In this document: positions 7,650-15,280 of the stretch, in pieces | Position numbering within the stretch: position 1 is the stretch's first letter | How the letters are laid out: every line of letters starts with the position of its first letter | Assembly: GCA_026399435.1 (NCBI GenBank) | Contig: JAPLQX010000053.1 | Location: forward strand, 1 to 33,776 | From: Rhodocyclales bacterium | GTDB lineage: Bacteria > Pseudomonadota > Gammaproteobacteria > Burkholderiales > Rhodocyclaceae | DNA: 33,776 nucleotides | Direction of reading: 5' to 3' | The notes under the pieces: model-generated | What the model was told of the DNA's origin: nothing | The model's database searches: none | What the model saw: only the letters and a program-made list of their open reading frames with translations | Translations under genes and position numbers: made by a program

Positions 7650-8165
7650 CTAGGTCGTCGGCAGTTCGGCGGTGGCGCCCTCGGTGCGGCAGATGCCGCA
7701 GCCGGAAGCCCGGCACTGCACGCAAGCGTTCTTGATGTCCTCGGGGACCGGAATGGACTTGATGCGCCGCTTGTCCTCGGGATCGCGGATGGCGAAGATG
7801 CGCACCTCGCGCCCCTCGGCCAGAATCGTGTCGCCGCGCCGGGCGACATGGCGCATGACGAAGGTCTTGTTGTTCCACTGCTCGACCGTCGTCTCGATCT
7901 CGATGTCCTCGCCGTAGGTGGCGGAATTGAGGAATTTCGCCTGGACGTCGAGCACGGGCGTGCCGATGATGCCGCGCTCGCTTTCCGTCACATGCCAGGT
8001 CGGGATGCCGCAGGCCGCAAAGAACTCGCGGCTGGCCGTGTCGAACCAGACGAAATAGTTGGCGAAGAAGACGATCTGCGCCGGATCGCATTCCGAAAAG
8101 GCAATGCGGTGGCGGTGAATGTGGCGGCGCGGGCACGCTCCAGGTATTTCCGTGAGATCGTTCAT
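7650..8165 (-). CDS. 4-hydroxybenzoyl-CoA thioesterase family protein with Cys-rich tail
   Basis: A 171-residue hotdog-fold acyl-CoA thioesterase. The HRIAFSECDPAQIVFFANYF segment carries the Asp equivalent to the catalytic Asp17 of Pseudomonas 4-hydroxybenzoyl-CoA thioesterase. Such enzymes release free aromatic acids from their CoA esters in the cytoplasm. The start at 8165 is fixed by its ATGA overlap with iorB and by an AGGA site; the ORF is open to 8402. The C-terminal tail adds a CVQCRASGCGIC motif (CX2CX4CX2C), not typical of hotdog enzymes and suggestive of a zinc or iron-sulfur site. As the third gene of the ior operon it may act on the acyl-CoA product of the oxidoreductase. Confidence 0.87.
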   Translation of the reverse strand: MNDLTEIPGACPRRHIHRHRIAFSECDPAQIVFFANYFVWFDTASREFFAACGIPTWHVTESERGIIGTPVLDVQAKFLNSATYGEDIEIETTVEQWNNKTFVMRHVARRGDTILAEGREVRIFAIRDPEDKRRIKSIPVPEDIKNACVQCRASGCGICRTEGATAELPTT

Positions 8166-9691
8166 GTTCTGTGTCCTGTACGTTTGATCCATCGTACCGG
8201 TACCGCCTTGACCGCTCGCGCCGGGGCGCCGGCTTGGGTCATCGCCGCGTCCAGGGCCGAGCCGCTGTCGTCGGCCAGCGCGGCATCGCGCGCGCGGCGG
8301 ATGGTCCCGGCATCGGTGGATGTCCAACAATTCATTATATACCTGAAGTTTTCCTTGGCACGCTCGTTGGTCGCACCATAGCCCTTGATCAGGCGGGCGC
8401 AAAGTGCCAGTTCGAAGGCGGTCTCCCAGCTGTTGGCCGCAGCGCTTTCCACCACCGCCAGCCAGCGCTCGATCAGCGCCTGCTCCTCGGCGTAGCGCTG
8501 GCCGCGGCGGCGCAACCAGCGCAGCGAGGCGAGCAGGCGCAGGGCGAAAAAGCCGGAAATGCTGTCGGCGCGCAGTTTGAGCGGTATCGCCAGCGGTGCG
8601 GCGCCGTCCCGCCGGCGCCGACTTTCCCAGCCCAGCAGGCGCTGCCCCAGCGGCTGCGGCAGCAGGCCGGCCAGTTCCGTCACACCGGGCTTGAAATGAT
8701 CGGCAATGCGCATCACCTCGCCGGCTTTGGCGCCGGCCTCGCGGCGGACGCGGTCAAAACGGCCGGCGCGGCTCTTGAGGTCGGCGACGCGCACCACGTC
8801 GTCGAAGGCCATCCACAACGCGAGGAAGCGGGCGCCTTCGCGCGTCAGCTCGCCGCCGTGTTGTCCCTGCGGATCGGCCAGCCGCTCGGCCGCGCGCAAG
8901 CGCTCGACACGCTGCCGGTAAAGCTCGCCGTAAGCCGCGTCCTGGAACTCGACGACGCGGGCATGGCCCAGCGCGATGAGATCGGGCTCATGCGCAGGAG
9001 TCGGCGCTGGCGCGCTCTGCGTGCCTGGGATTCCGCTTTGCGGGCAGGCAACGCCGAGCGCCGCGCTGCAGCGCTCGAAACCCAGGGCGAAGCCGCGCAG
9101 GCTGGCCGCGACGCCGCGCCCCGAGGCGCGGATCACGTCCTCGAAGGCAGCGCGGTCGAAGGGCAGCACGCCGCTGGCGGCGATGGCGCCGCACAGCACG
9201 GCGCTCGGCACCGTGCCCGCCTCGCGCGTCGCGGCGCCGACATCGAATGCCGCCAGTTGCCTGCTGTTGCTGCCGGCAACCTGAAGCAGGCGCTCACTGT
9301 CAAAACGCCCGTCGCCCGGCGCCAGCTTCTCGAAGGTGGTCAGCGTGCGTTGCGAAGACGTCAGCAGCGTGGTGCGCTCGGGCGAGATGAAGCCGTTCTG
9401 GATCGCGCGCACCGCTTCGAGCAGTTCGGAGGCCACCATCAAATCGACGCAGCCCGGCACCGGCGCCAGGCTCATGATCGGGATACGGCCGCCGAGCGCG
9501 GCGAGGCTTTGCGGATGGATTTCGACATAGTAGGTGGTGGCGCCGGTGCGCTGGGCCACGCCGGGAATCGAAGTGGCCTGCGCCGGATGGCCGCAGCGGA
9601 TGGCCAGCTCGACCAGCCATTCGGCCAGCACGCCGCCGCCTTCGCCGCCCAATCCGGCGATCAATATCGTGATCGGTTGATTCATATTCAT
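8162..9691 (-). CDS. iorB: Indolepyruvate oxidoreductase beta subunit, long form
   Basis: A 509-residue protein. The first ~190 residues are the gamma/beta domain of 2-oxoacid:ferredoxin oxidoreductases (ILIAGLGGEGGGVLAEWLVE, then PGVAQRTGATTYYVEI). The remainder is the long helical extension found in the fused IorB-family proteins of betaproteobacteria. With IorA it would oxidise an aryl-2-oxoacid (indolepyruvate, phenylpyruvate or similar) plus CoA to the aryl-acetyl-CoA, CO2 and reduced ferredoxin. The ATG at 9691 overlaps the iorA stop (ATGA). Its own stop overlaps the thioesterase start in the same way, so all three are coupled. Substrate specificity cannot be read; arylpyruvates are the family norm. 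Confidence 0.88.
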   Translation of the reverse strand: MNMNQPITILIAGLGGEGGGVLAEWLVELAIRCGHPAQATSIPGVAQRTGATTYYVEIHPQSLAALGGRIPIMSLAPVPGCVDLMVASELLEAVRAIQNGFISPERTTLLTSSQRTLTTFEKLAPGDGRFDSERLLQVAGSNSRQLAAFDVGAATREAGTVPSAVLCGAIAASGVLPFDRAAFEDVIRASGRGVAASLRGFALGFERCSAALGVACPQSGIPGTQSAPAPTPAHEPDLIALGHARVVEFQDAAYGELYRQRVERLRAAERLADPQGQHGGELTREGARFLALWMAFDDVVRVADLKSRAGRFDRVRREAGAKAGEVMRIADHFKPGVTELAGLLPQPLGQRLLGWESRRRRDGAAPLAIPLKLRADSISGFFALRLLASLRWLRRRGQRYAEEQALIERWLAVVESAAANSWETAFELALCARLIKGYGATNERAKENFRYIMNCWTSTDAGTIRRARDAALADDSGSALDAAMTQAGAPARAVKAVPVRWIKRTGHRT

Positions 9692-11853
9692 GGTTTCTGG
9701 AACAGGCCGATGACGCCGCGGCGCACGGCCGCGAGCAGGCGCTCGCCGGGGCCCGGATTGTTGACCACCTCGACACGGTAGAAGGAGGGACACAACGTCG
9801 CGGCATGGGCGTTTTCGCCGCACAGGCCGCAGCCGACGCAGCCCTCGATGACCGTGGCGACCGGATCGACCTTGAGCGGATCGTCGCTGTCCTTCAGCGT
9901 CAGCGTCGGGCAGCCGGAGAGGCGGATGCAGGAATGGTCGCCCGAGCAGACGTCGTCATCGACGCCGTATTTCACCTTGACCACGCGCTTGCCGGCCTTG
10001 AGCAGGCCGGCGAGCCAGGGCTTGATGCGGCGCTGGCGTTCGAGCTGGCATTCGCCCTCGGCGATGATGACCTTGAGCCCGCCGGTCTCGGTGGTGAAGG
10101 CCTCCTCCAGCGTGCGCCGCATGGTATCCACCTCGTAGCTGGGCACGGTGCGCAGCCACTTGACGCCGATGCCGGCGAGCGTCTGCTCGATGGTCTGATT
10201 GCGGTCGACCAGGCTCAGTCGCTTGTCGGGCGCACTCGCCTTCTGCTCGTCGTCGGGCGTGGAAATGATGTCCTGGGTGCCGGTCGCTGCGGTATAGCCG
10301 TTCTTCATGATCAGCAGCACGGCGTCGCCGCCGTTGAACAGCGCCGACTCGACGCCGGTCAGCAGGCCGTTGTGCCAGAAGCCGCCGTCGCCCATCACGG
10401 CCAGCGCGCGGCGCTTCAGCATGGGCGAGACGCCGGCGCGGCTGGCGAGGCTCATGCCATAGCCGAGGATGGTGTGGCCGAAGCCGAAGGGTTCGAAGGT
10501 GGCGAACGAATGGCAGCCGATGTCGGCCGCGACATGCACGGGGCCGACGTTCTGTTGTGCCAGCTTCAGCGCCGAAAACACCGGCCGCTCCGGGCAGCCG
10601 GTGCAGAACTGCGGCGGCCGCGGCGGCAGCGGCGCGGCGAGCTGCGCGGTCACAGCCTGGCGCCGCGCGGCGTTGGCCGCCAGCCAGTCCTGCGCGCCGG
10701 CCAGCGGCAGATCGGCGGCGTGGCGTGTGAGGAACTTGACCAGCCCTTGGGTGATGACTTCGACGGTGTATTCGCCGGCCATCTGCAGCAGGTCCTTGCC
10801 GTGAATGGCGGTAGTCACGTCCTGGCGGCGCAGCGTTGCCATGATCTCGTGTTCGAGGTATTCGGGCTGGCCTTCCTCGACCACCAGCACGGCGCGCTTG
10901 CCGCGGCAGAAGTCGGCGATCTGCTGCGGCACCAGCGGATAGGTGACGTTGAGCACCAGCATCGGAAACTCGGCGGCGCCGAAGGCATCGGCAAGGCCAA
11001 ACTGCTGCAGCGCGCGCACCAGGGTGTTGTGCAAGCCGCCCTGGACGATGAGGCCGATCTCATTTGACCCAACTGAGCGCTTGCCGGCGAACAATTCGTT
11101 CAGCCCCTGCTCGACGATGAAGCGCCGCGCTGCCGGCAGACGCTGCTCGTTCTTCAGCTTCTCCTGGCGGAAGGTGGCCGGCGGATGGGCGAGCTTCTCG
11201 TAGTCGAAGGCGGCCGGCTCGTCGCGCAGGGCCTTGCGCGACATTGCCGGCGGGCGGTTGTCCGCGCATTCGAAGCTGCCACGTACGTGGCAGGCGCGCA
11301 CGCGCAGCTGCAGGATGGCCGGGGTGTTGCAGGCCTCGGACAGCGCAAAGCCCTGCTCGACCATGCGCACCATGTTCGGCAGTTGCGGCCGCGGATCGAG
11401 CAGCAGCAAGGACGACTTCATGGCGAAGGCGTGGGTGCGCTCCTGGATCACGCTGGCGCCCTCGCCGTAATCCTCGCCGACGATGATCAGCGCACCGCCG
11501 GTGACGCCGGGCGAAGCGAGGTTGGACAGGGCGTCGGCGGCGACGTTGGTGCCGACCACCGACTTCCAGGTGACGGCGCCGCGCAGCGGATAGTGGATCG
11601 AGGCGCCCAGCATCGCCGCGGCCGAAGCCTCGTTGGAACAGGCCTCGACATGCACGCCGAGCTCGGCCATGTAGTCTTCGGCCTGCACCATGACGTCGAG
11701 CAGGTGCGACACAGGCGCGCCCTGGTAGCCGCCGACATAGGCCACGCCCGACTGCAGCAAGGCCTTGGTGATGGCGAGGATGCCCTCGCCGTGAAAGGTC
11801 TCGCCCGCGCCCTGGCGCAGCTGCTGCACTTCCTTGCTGAAAGAGACTTCCAT
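9688..11853 (-). CDS. iorA: Indolepyruvate ferredoxin oxidoreductase alpha subunit
   Basis: A 721-residue thiamine-diphosphate enzyme. The N-terminal pyrimidine domain has GAGETFHGEGILAITKALL and GGYQGAPVSHLLDV; the TPP site has CTGCPERP (about 417-424) and a GDG at 488-490 followed by N518 (GDG-X27-N). The C-terminal ferredoxin-like part has C636, C642, C648-Pro and then C672-X2-C675-X2-C678-X9-C688, ligands for two 4Fe-4S clusters. It decarboxylates arylpyruvates and passes electrons to ferredoxin. The ATG at 11853 begins the conserved domain; the frame is open to 11976. The promoter 80 bp upstream is the LysR-type site C. The reduced ferredoxin could feed the benzoyl-CoA reductase encoded at the far end of the window, but that link is inference. 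Confidence 0.92.
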   Translation of the reverse strand: MEVSFSKEVQQLRQGAGETFHGEGILAITKALLQSGVAYVGGYQGAPVSHLLDVMVQAEDYMAELGVHVEACSNEASAAAMLGASIHYPLRGAVTWKSVVGTNVAADALSNLASPGVTGGALIIVGEDYGEGASVIQERTHAFAMKSSLLLLDPRPQLPNMVRMVEQGFALSEACNTPAILQLRVRACHVRGSFECADNRPPAMSRKALRDEPAAFDYEKLAHPPATFRQEKLKNEQRLPAARRFIVEQGLNELFAGKRSVGSNEIGLIVQGGLHNTLVRALQQFGLADAFGAAEFPMLVLNVTYPLVPQQIADFCRGKRAVLVVEEGQPEYLEHEIMATLRRQDVTTAIHGKDLLQMAGEYTVEVITQGLVKFLTRHAADLPLAGAQDWLAANAARRQAVTAQLAAPLPPRPPQFCTGCPERPVFSALKLAQQNVGPVHVAADIGCHSFATFEPFGFGHTILGYGMSLASRAGVSPMLKRRALAVMGDGGFWHNGLLTGVESALFNGGDAVLLIMKNGYTAATGTQDIISTPDDEQKASAPDKRLSLVDRNQTIEQTLAGIGVKWLRTVPSYEVDTMRRTLEEAFTTETGGLKVIIAEGECQLERQRRIKPWLAGLLKAGKRVVKVKYGVDDDVCSGDHSCIRLSGCPTLTLKDSDDPLKVDPVATVIEGCVGCGLCGENAHAATLCPSFYRVEVVNNPGPGERLLAAVRRGVIGLFQKP

Positions 11854-11933
11854 GATGGTACCTAGACCCGGGGCGAGAGCCGCCGGTTCGACACCGCGTT
11901 CACGGCAGGGGCATTCTTGTTTTCCATTCTCGC

Positions 11934-12001
11934 ATTCTGACAAATCGCCGACGCCGGACCAAGCCGCCGCGCGCACTACTAGCTATCGCGCTTTGTTATG
12001 G
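11934..12001 (-). promoter_or_regulatory. iorAB promoter and putative LysR operator (site C)
   Basis: This 68-bp stretch matches 2701-2768 at 60 of 68 positions with no gap. On the minus strand it has the CCATAACAAA ... GATAGCTAGTAGT box, a 12-bp spacer, TTGGTC (11962-11957), 17 bp and CAGAAT (11939-11934). The iorA ATG lies 80 nt downstream of the -10, leaving a normal leader. The matching spacer sequence (GCGCGCGGCGGC), not just the boxes, points to a fairly recent duplication of the promoter. Confidence 0.7.
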
Positions 12002-12006
12002 TTCCA

Positions 12007-12033
12007 CCGCCGTATCGCCGGCGCCGACTCTTG
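12007..12033. repeat. 27-bp dispersed repeat, copy 1
   Basis: CCGCCGTA then TCGCCGGCGCCGACTCTTG matches 19833-19859 with three mismatches, in the same orientation. Each copy lies just downstream of a minus-strand gene's stop codon (SDR here, acyl-CoA dehydrogenase at the other copy). No T-tract or clear stem was seen, so its nature is unknown. Confidence 0.5.
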
Positions 12034-12042
12034 CGGAACAGC

Positions 12043-12873
12043 CTATTTCCTGGTTCGGAACCCGCGGATGGCCTCCATGAACTTGCCGGAGAAGATCTCG
12101 CCGGTGAAGGGCGCATAGCGCAGGATCGACATCGCCAGCCGCGCCGTCGCCGGGGTCACGATGACCGGCGTGTCGCGCTCGATTCCCTGCATGAGGTCGG
12201 CGGCCACCAGGTCCGGCTCGGTAAAGACGCCGCGTTTCCGCATGCTCGCCGCGGCGGCAGCGCCATCCATCCTGGCATAGCTGGCGTTGGTGACCATCGG
12301 AGTGCTGACGAATCCGGGGCAGAGCACGTTCACCTGCACGCCGTATTTCCGGGCTTCTCCGCGCAGGGATTGCGACAGGCCGACCACGGCATGCTTGGTG
12401 GCCGCATAGATGGTGAAACCCGGCGCAGGACCGAGGCCGGCAATGCTGCCGGTGTTCACGATGCAGCCCGAACCCTGCCGCGCCATGCGCGGGTAGGCGG
12501 CGCGCACGCCGTTGATGACGCCCCAGAGATTGATGTCGATGCAGCGCTGCCAGGCATCGTCGTCCATGTCGAGCAACTCCCCGACGTAAATGACGCCCGC
12601 GTTGTTGAAAAGGAAGTCGAGCTGCCCCCAGCGTTTCTCGACGCCGGCCACCAGTCGTTCCACCGCGCCGGCGTCGGTCACATCCACCGTTTTGGCCACC
12701 GCCTCGCAGCCCTTGGCGCGCAAGGCAGATGCTTCGGCTTCGGCGCCCTCGCCGTCGATGTCGGCAACCACCACGCGCGCTCCCCGGGCCGCGAGGGCGC
12801 GGACGATGGATTGGCCGATGCCCGAGGCGCCTCCGGTCACGATGGCCGCTGCACCCTTGAACACGATTGCCAT
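12043..12873 (-). CDS. SDR-family NAD(P)-dependent oxidoreductase
   Basis: A 276-residue classical short-chain dehydrogenase. The cofactor motif TGGASGIG is at 13-20, NNAG at 90-93 and the catalytic Ser143, Tyr156 and Lys160 (NTGSIAGLGPAP; YAATK) are intact. An acidic Asp at the end of the second strand (VVVADIDG) suggests NAD rather than NADP. It likely oxidises a secondary alcohol or reduces a ketone; the substrate is unknown. The C-terminus (RYAPFTGEIFSGKF) is longer than in typical FabG proteins. It is divergent from the GST gene with a 109-bp gap and downstream of no obvious operon partner. The LysR site C lies beyond its 3' end and drives away from it. Confidence 0.9.
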   Translation of the reverse strand: MAIVFKGAAAIVTGGASGIGQSIVRALAARGARVVVADIDGEGAEAEASALRAKGCEAVAKTVDVTDAGAVERLVAGVEKRWGQLDFLFNNAGVIYVGELLDMDDDAWQRCIDINLWGVINGVRAAYPRMARQGSGCIVNTGSIAGLGPAPGFTIYAATKHAVVGLSQSLRGEARKYGVQVNVLCPGFVSTPMVTNASYARMDGAAAAASMRKRGVFTEPDLVAADLMQGIERDTPVIVTPATARLAMSILRYAPFTGEIFSGKFMEAIRGFRTRK

Positions 12874-12982
12874 GATCGAAGCCTTTCCAGAACCCGGCGT
12901 ATTCCGGATAGTACGTCCAGCCGTTATTATTCGGGCATGCGCGCCGCTGACGCGATGGCGGCCAAAACAAAGGAGACATTCT

Positions 12983-13639
12983 ATGATGGAGCTTTACTAC
13001 GGTTCAGGTGCGTGTTCGTTCGTTCCCCATGCCGGCCTGGAGGCGATCAAAGCCGCCACGGGAGAGGGCTTCGAGCCCCGCGCCATAAAGTTGCACAAGG
13101 GCGAGCAGCATTCGCCCGAATACCTGGCGCTGAACCCGCTGGGCCTGGTGCCGCTGCTGGTGGTCGATGGCAAACCCCTGAGCCAGATCCTGGCGATCTG
13201 CGATTATCTCGACCGTCGCTATCCCCAGGCCGGGCTGCTGCCGGCCGATCCCTGGCAACGCGCGCAGGCGATGTCCACCTTCGCCTGGATGAACAACACC
13301 GTCCATCCGACATTCACCCACATCTTCCGGCCGGGGAACTTCGCCGAGGGCGAAGCGGTGCAGGCGGAAGTCAAGCGGCTCGCCACGGAAAAGTTCCGCG
13401 CCAGCCTTGAGCGGATTCAGCGCATGACGGAGAAGGCAGCTCCCTTCCTGCTGGGCGACAAGCCTTCCTTCATCGACGCCTATGCACTGGTCTTCCTGCG
13501 CTGGGGCGGCCTCGCCGGCATCGACCCCGCGTCATTGCCGGGCTACCAAGCCTACGTCGAACGCCTCGCGGCCGTGCCGCCGGTCGCTGCCGCCATGGCC
13601 CGCGAAGGCATCAATCTGGATACCTACCGGAAGAAGTAG
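12983..13639 (+). CDS. Glutathione S-transferase (beta-class type)
   Basis: A 218-residue glutathione transferase. The N-terminal thioredoxin-like domain reads MMELYYGSGACSFVPHAGLE, with the PLLVVDG and LSQILAICDYL segments that bind glutathione; the C-terminal helical domain runs from about residue 85. The Cys in GSGACS is the beta-class active-site residue; it becomes Cys10, the usual number, if translation starts at the second ATG (12986). An AAAGGAGAC ribosome site is 7 or 10 nt upstream of the two starts. It conjugates or reduces electrophiles, sometimes dehalogenating aromatics, in the cytoplasm. It stands alone, divergent from the SDR gene. Confidence 0.93.
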   Translation: MMELYYGSGACSFVPHAGLEAIKAATGEGFEPRAIKLHKGEQHSPEYLALNPLGLVPLLVVDGKPLSQILAICDYLDRRYPQAGLLPADPWQRAQAMSTFAWMNNTVHPTFTHIFRPGNFAEGEAVQAEVKRLATEKFRASLERIQRMTEKAAPFLLGDKPSFIDAYALVFLRWGGLAGIDPASLPGYQAYVERLAAVPPVAAAMAREGINLDTYRKK

Positions 13640-13904
13640 GACGGGGCAAAAAGCGGCCGGACTCGATATGCTCTTGGGATTCAAGGCCAAGGCGAGCTTT
13701 CGGCCAACTGCGGACGGTGGTGGTACTTCTCCAAAGCAGACGTACGGTTCGCAAATGATGCGGCCGCACTCTACCTTGACCGCAGCGCGAGTTGTATCAG
13801 CATCCCCGGTGCCCATCGCAGGCCCGTGTGTCGCGCAGGACGGCATGAGTCTCAGCTAGGACGGAGTAATATCGGCACCGCACCCACTGCCGAGGAATCT
13901 TGGA
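13640..13904. other. Gene-free left edge of the low-GC island
   Basis: This 265-bp stretch separates the GST gene from the AlbA_2-like gene. I see no supported ORF, no clear hairpin and no integrase or tRNA remnant. Base composition begins to fall here relative to the left side. The following gene has a GAGGAA ribosome-site candidate at its right end. Confidence 0.5.
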
Positions 13905-15089
13905 ATGTTGCTTCAACGAATTGACACCCTCAACGAGCAGAGGCTTCAGGAACTTTGCGACGAACGTTGCCCGGAATCCGGTACGCTGGATTTCAAACGA
14001 GCACTGCCCGCGACCAGTGACGAGGACAGAACGGAGTTCCTAAAGGACGTCTGTGCCTTTGCCAATTCCAACGGCGGCGACCTTGTGTATGGCATCGCTG
14101 ACAAGAGTGGCGTCGCAGAGAGAATCCATCCGATCACATCAGAACCATCTGATGCCGCCAAACGTAGACTTGGGCAAATGCTGGACGCAAGAATTGAGCC
14201 GCGGATTCAGGGGCTACAGTTTCATCCAGTCGACGTTGCAGGCGGTTACGTCTTGATCCTGCGCGTACCGGCGTCGTTCGATGGCCCACATCGCCACCAG
14301 CACAAAGATTTTCACAGGTTCGTTATGCGCAATGGCACACATACCAGCGATTTGACTTACGACCAACTTCGGTCAGCGTTCGATAGAACGGCTACGCTCG
14401 CCGAACGTGCCCGACATTTCATCAATGAAAGGACAGAAAACATCGTTGCGGGCAAGACATGGAAGCCGATGCAAGCGGGGCCTCTATGCGTTGCCCATTT
14501 GGCACCGATTGCAGCCATGGGCGGGCGCACCAGTATTGATATCGCAGCGTTGAATCGCGACTATTCGAGCTTTATTTTTTCTGGCTGGGGCGGGGCTTCT
14601 AGCGCATTGAATCTAGATGGTCTCGTTGTCTACTCGCCCACACGAAACGACGATCAGACTGCATATGTTCAAGTTTTTCGGTCTGGCGCGTTCGAAGCGG
14701 TGAGAGTCGGAAGTCGTCAGTATGTCGAGAATGATGAACATCACCGGGTTATTCCGTCGACCACCATCACAGCCTTCTATCGGGAGGCCGCAACCGTCTT
14801 CTTAGCGAAAGCCAAGCTTCTCGGGTACTCTGGCCCCGCAATTTTTCGCTGCGCCCTACTTCAGATTGAGGGCTACGAATTAGGTGTCGGCGGAAACTTC
14901 AGTCTTTTCCGAAAGGCATTCTCAGACCGCCCTAACCTTGTGCTGCCAGATGTGTGGGTCGAGGATGCAGAAGCCGTAACGGATGTTGATGCCATCGTGC
15001 GCCCGATAATGGATATTTTGTGGCAAGCATTTAATGTTGAACGATGCCTTGCATACAAGGAGGATGGATCATGGAATCCAGGCCGATAG
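13905..15089 (+). CDS. AlbA_2/Schlafen-domain ATP-binding protein, defence-type
   Basis: A 394-residue protein with an N-terminal AlbA_2 (Schlafen-like) domain. Visible motifs are ESGTLDFKRALP (residues 24-35), FLKDVCAFANSNGGDLVYGI and a later FHRFVMRNGTHTSDLTYDQL, the usual strand that ends the domain. Such domains bind nucleic acid or ATP and are frequent in phage-defence and transcription-control proteins. Residues ~165-394 show no domain I recognise and may be an effector or sensor part. GAGGAATCTTGGA precedes the ATG. Codon use is less GC-rich than the flanking metabolic genes, consistent with horizontal gain. It precedes the Mrr-helicase by 191 bp and may act with it, though no overlap couples them. 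Confidence 0.8.
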   Translation: MLLQRIDTLNEQRLQELCDERCPESGTLDFKRALPATSDEDRTEFLKDVCAFANSNGGDLVYGIADKSGVAERIHPITSEPSDAAKRRLGQMLDARIEPRIQGLQFHPVDVAGGYVLILRVPASFDGPHRHQHKDFHRFVMRNGTHTSDLTYDQLRSAFDRTATLAERARHFINERTENIVAGKTWKPMQAGPLCVAHLAPIAAMGGRTSIDIAALNRDYSSFIFSGWGGASSALNLDGLVVYSPTRNDDQTAYVQVFRSGAFEAVRVGSRQYVENDEHHRVIPSTTITAFYREAATVFLAKAKLLGYSGPAIFRCALLQIEGYELGVGGNFSLFRKAFSDRPNLVLPDVWVEDAEAVTDVDAIVRPIMDILWQAFNVERCLAYKEDGSWNPGR

Positions 15090-15097
15090 CAGGTAAG

Positions 15098-15131
15098 CCG
15101 AGACCTACACCATGCTGCTTGCAGGTCTTGG
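15098..15131 (+). terminator. Possible hairpin after the AlbA_2-like gene
   Basis: CCGAGACCT (15098-15106) can pair with AGGTCTTGG (15123-15131), one G-T pair included, leaving a 16-base loop and a short T run after it. It lies 9 bp past the stop codon, so it may end that transcript. The large loop makes it a weak call. Confidence 0.3.
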
Positions 15132-15280
15132 TTTGCTGTGCATCGTGGCGCGGCGCGCTAGGAAGAAAATTGAAAAGGACTTAAAGATCGTCAAATTTCG
15201 TTCCTGCATCCACTTCAGAAACGAGGTGACACATCGATTTGCTCGTGGGTCATGCTAGGTTTGCTTTTCGCTCTGACAAA

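Noticed and set aside
9688..11853. Phenylglyoxylate or 2-oxoglutarate:ferredoxin oxidoreductase
   Set aside because: Domain order, the CIRLSGCP motif and the long IorB partner fit the indolepyruvate type; the others have separate small subunits.
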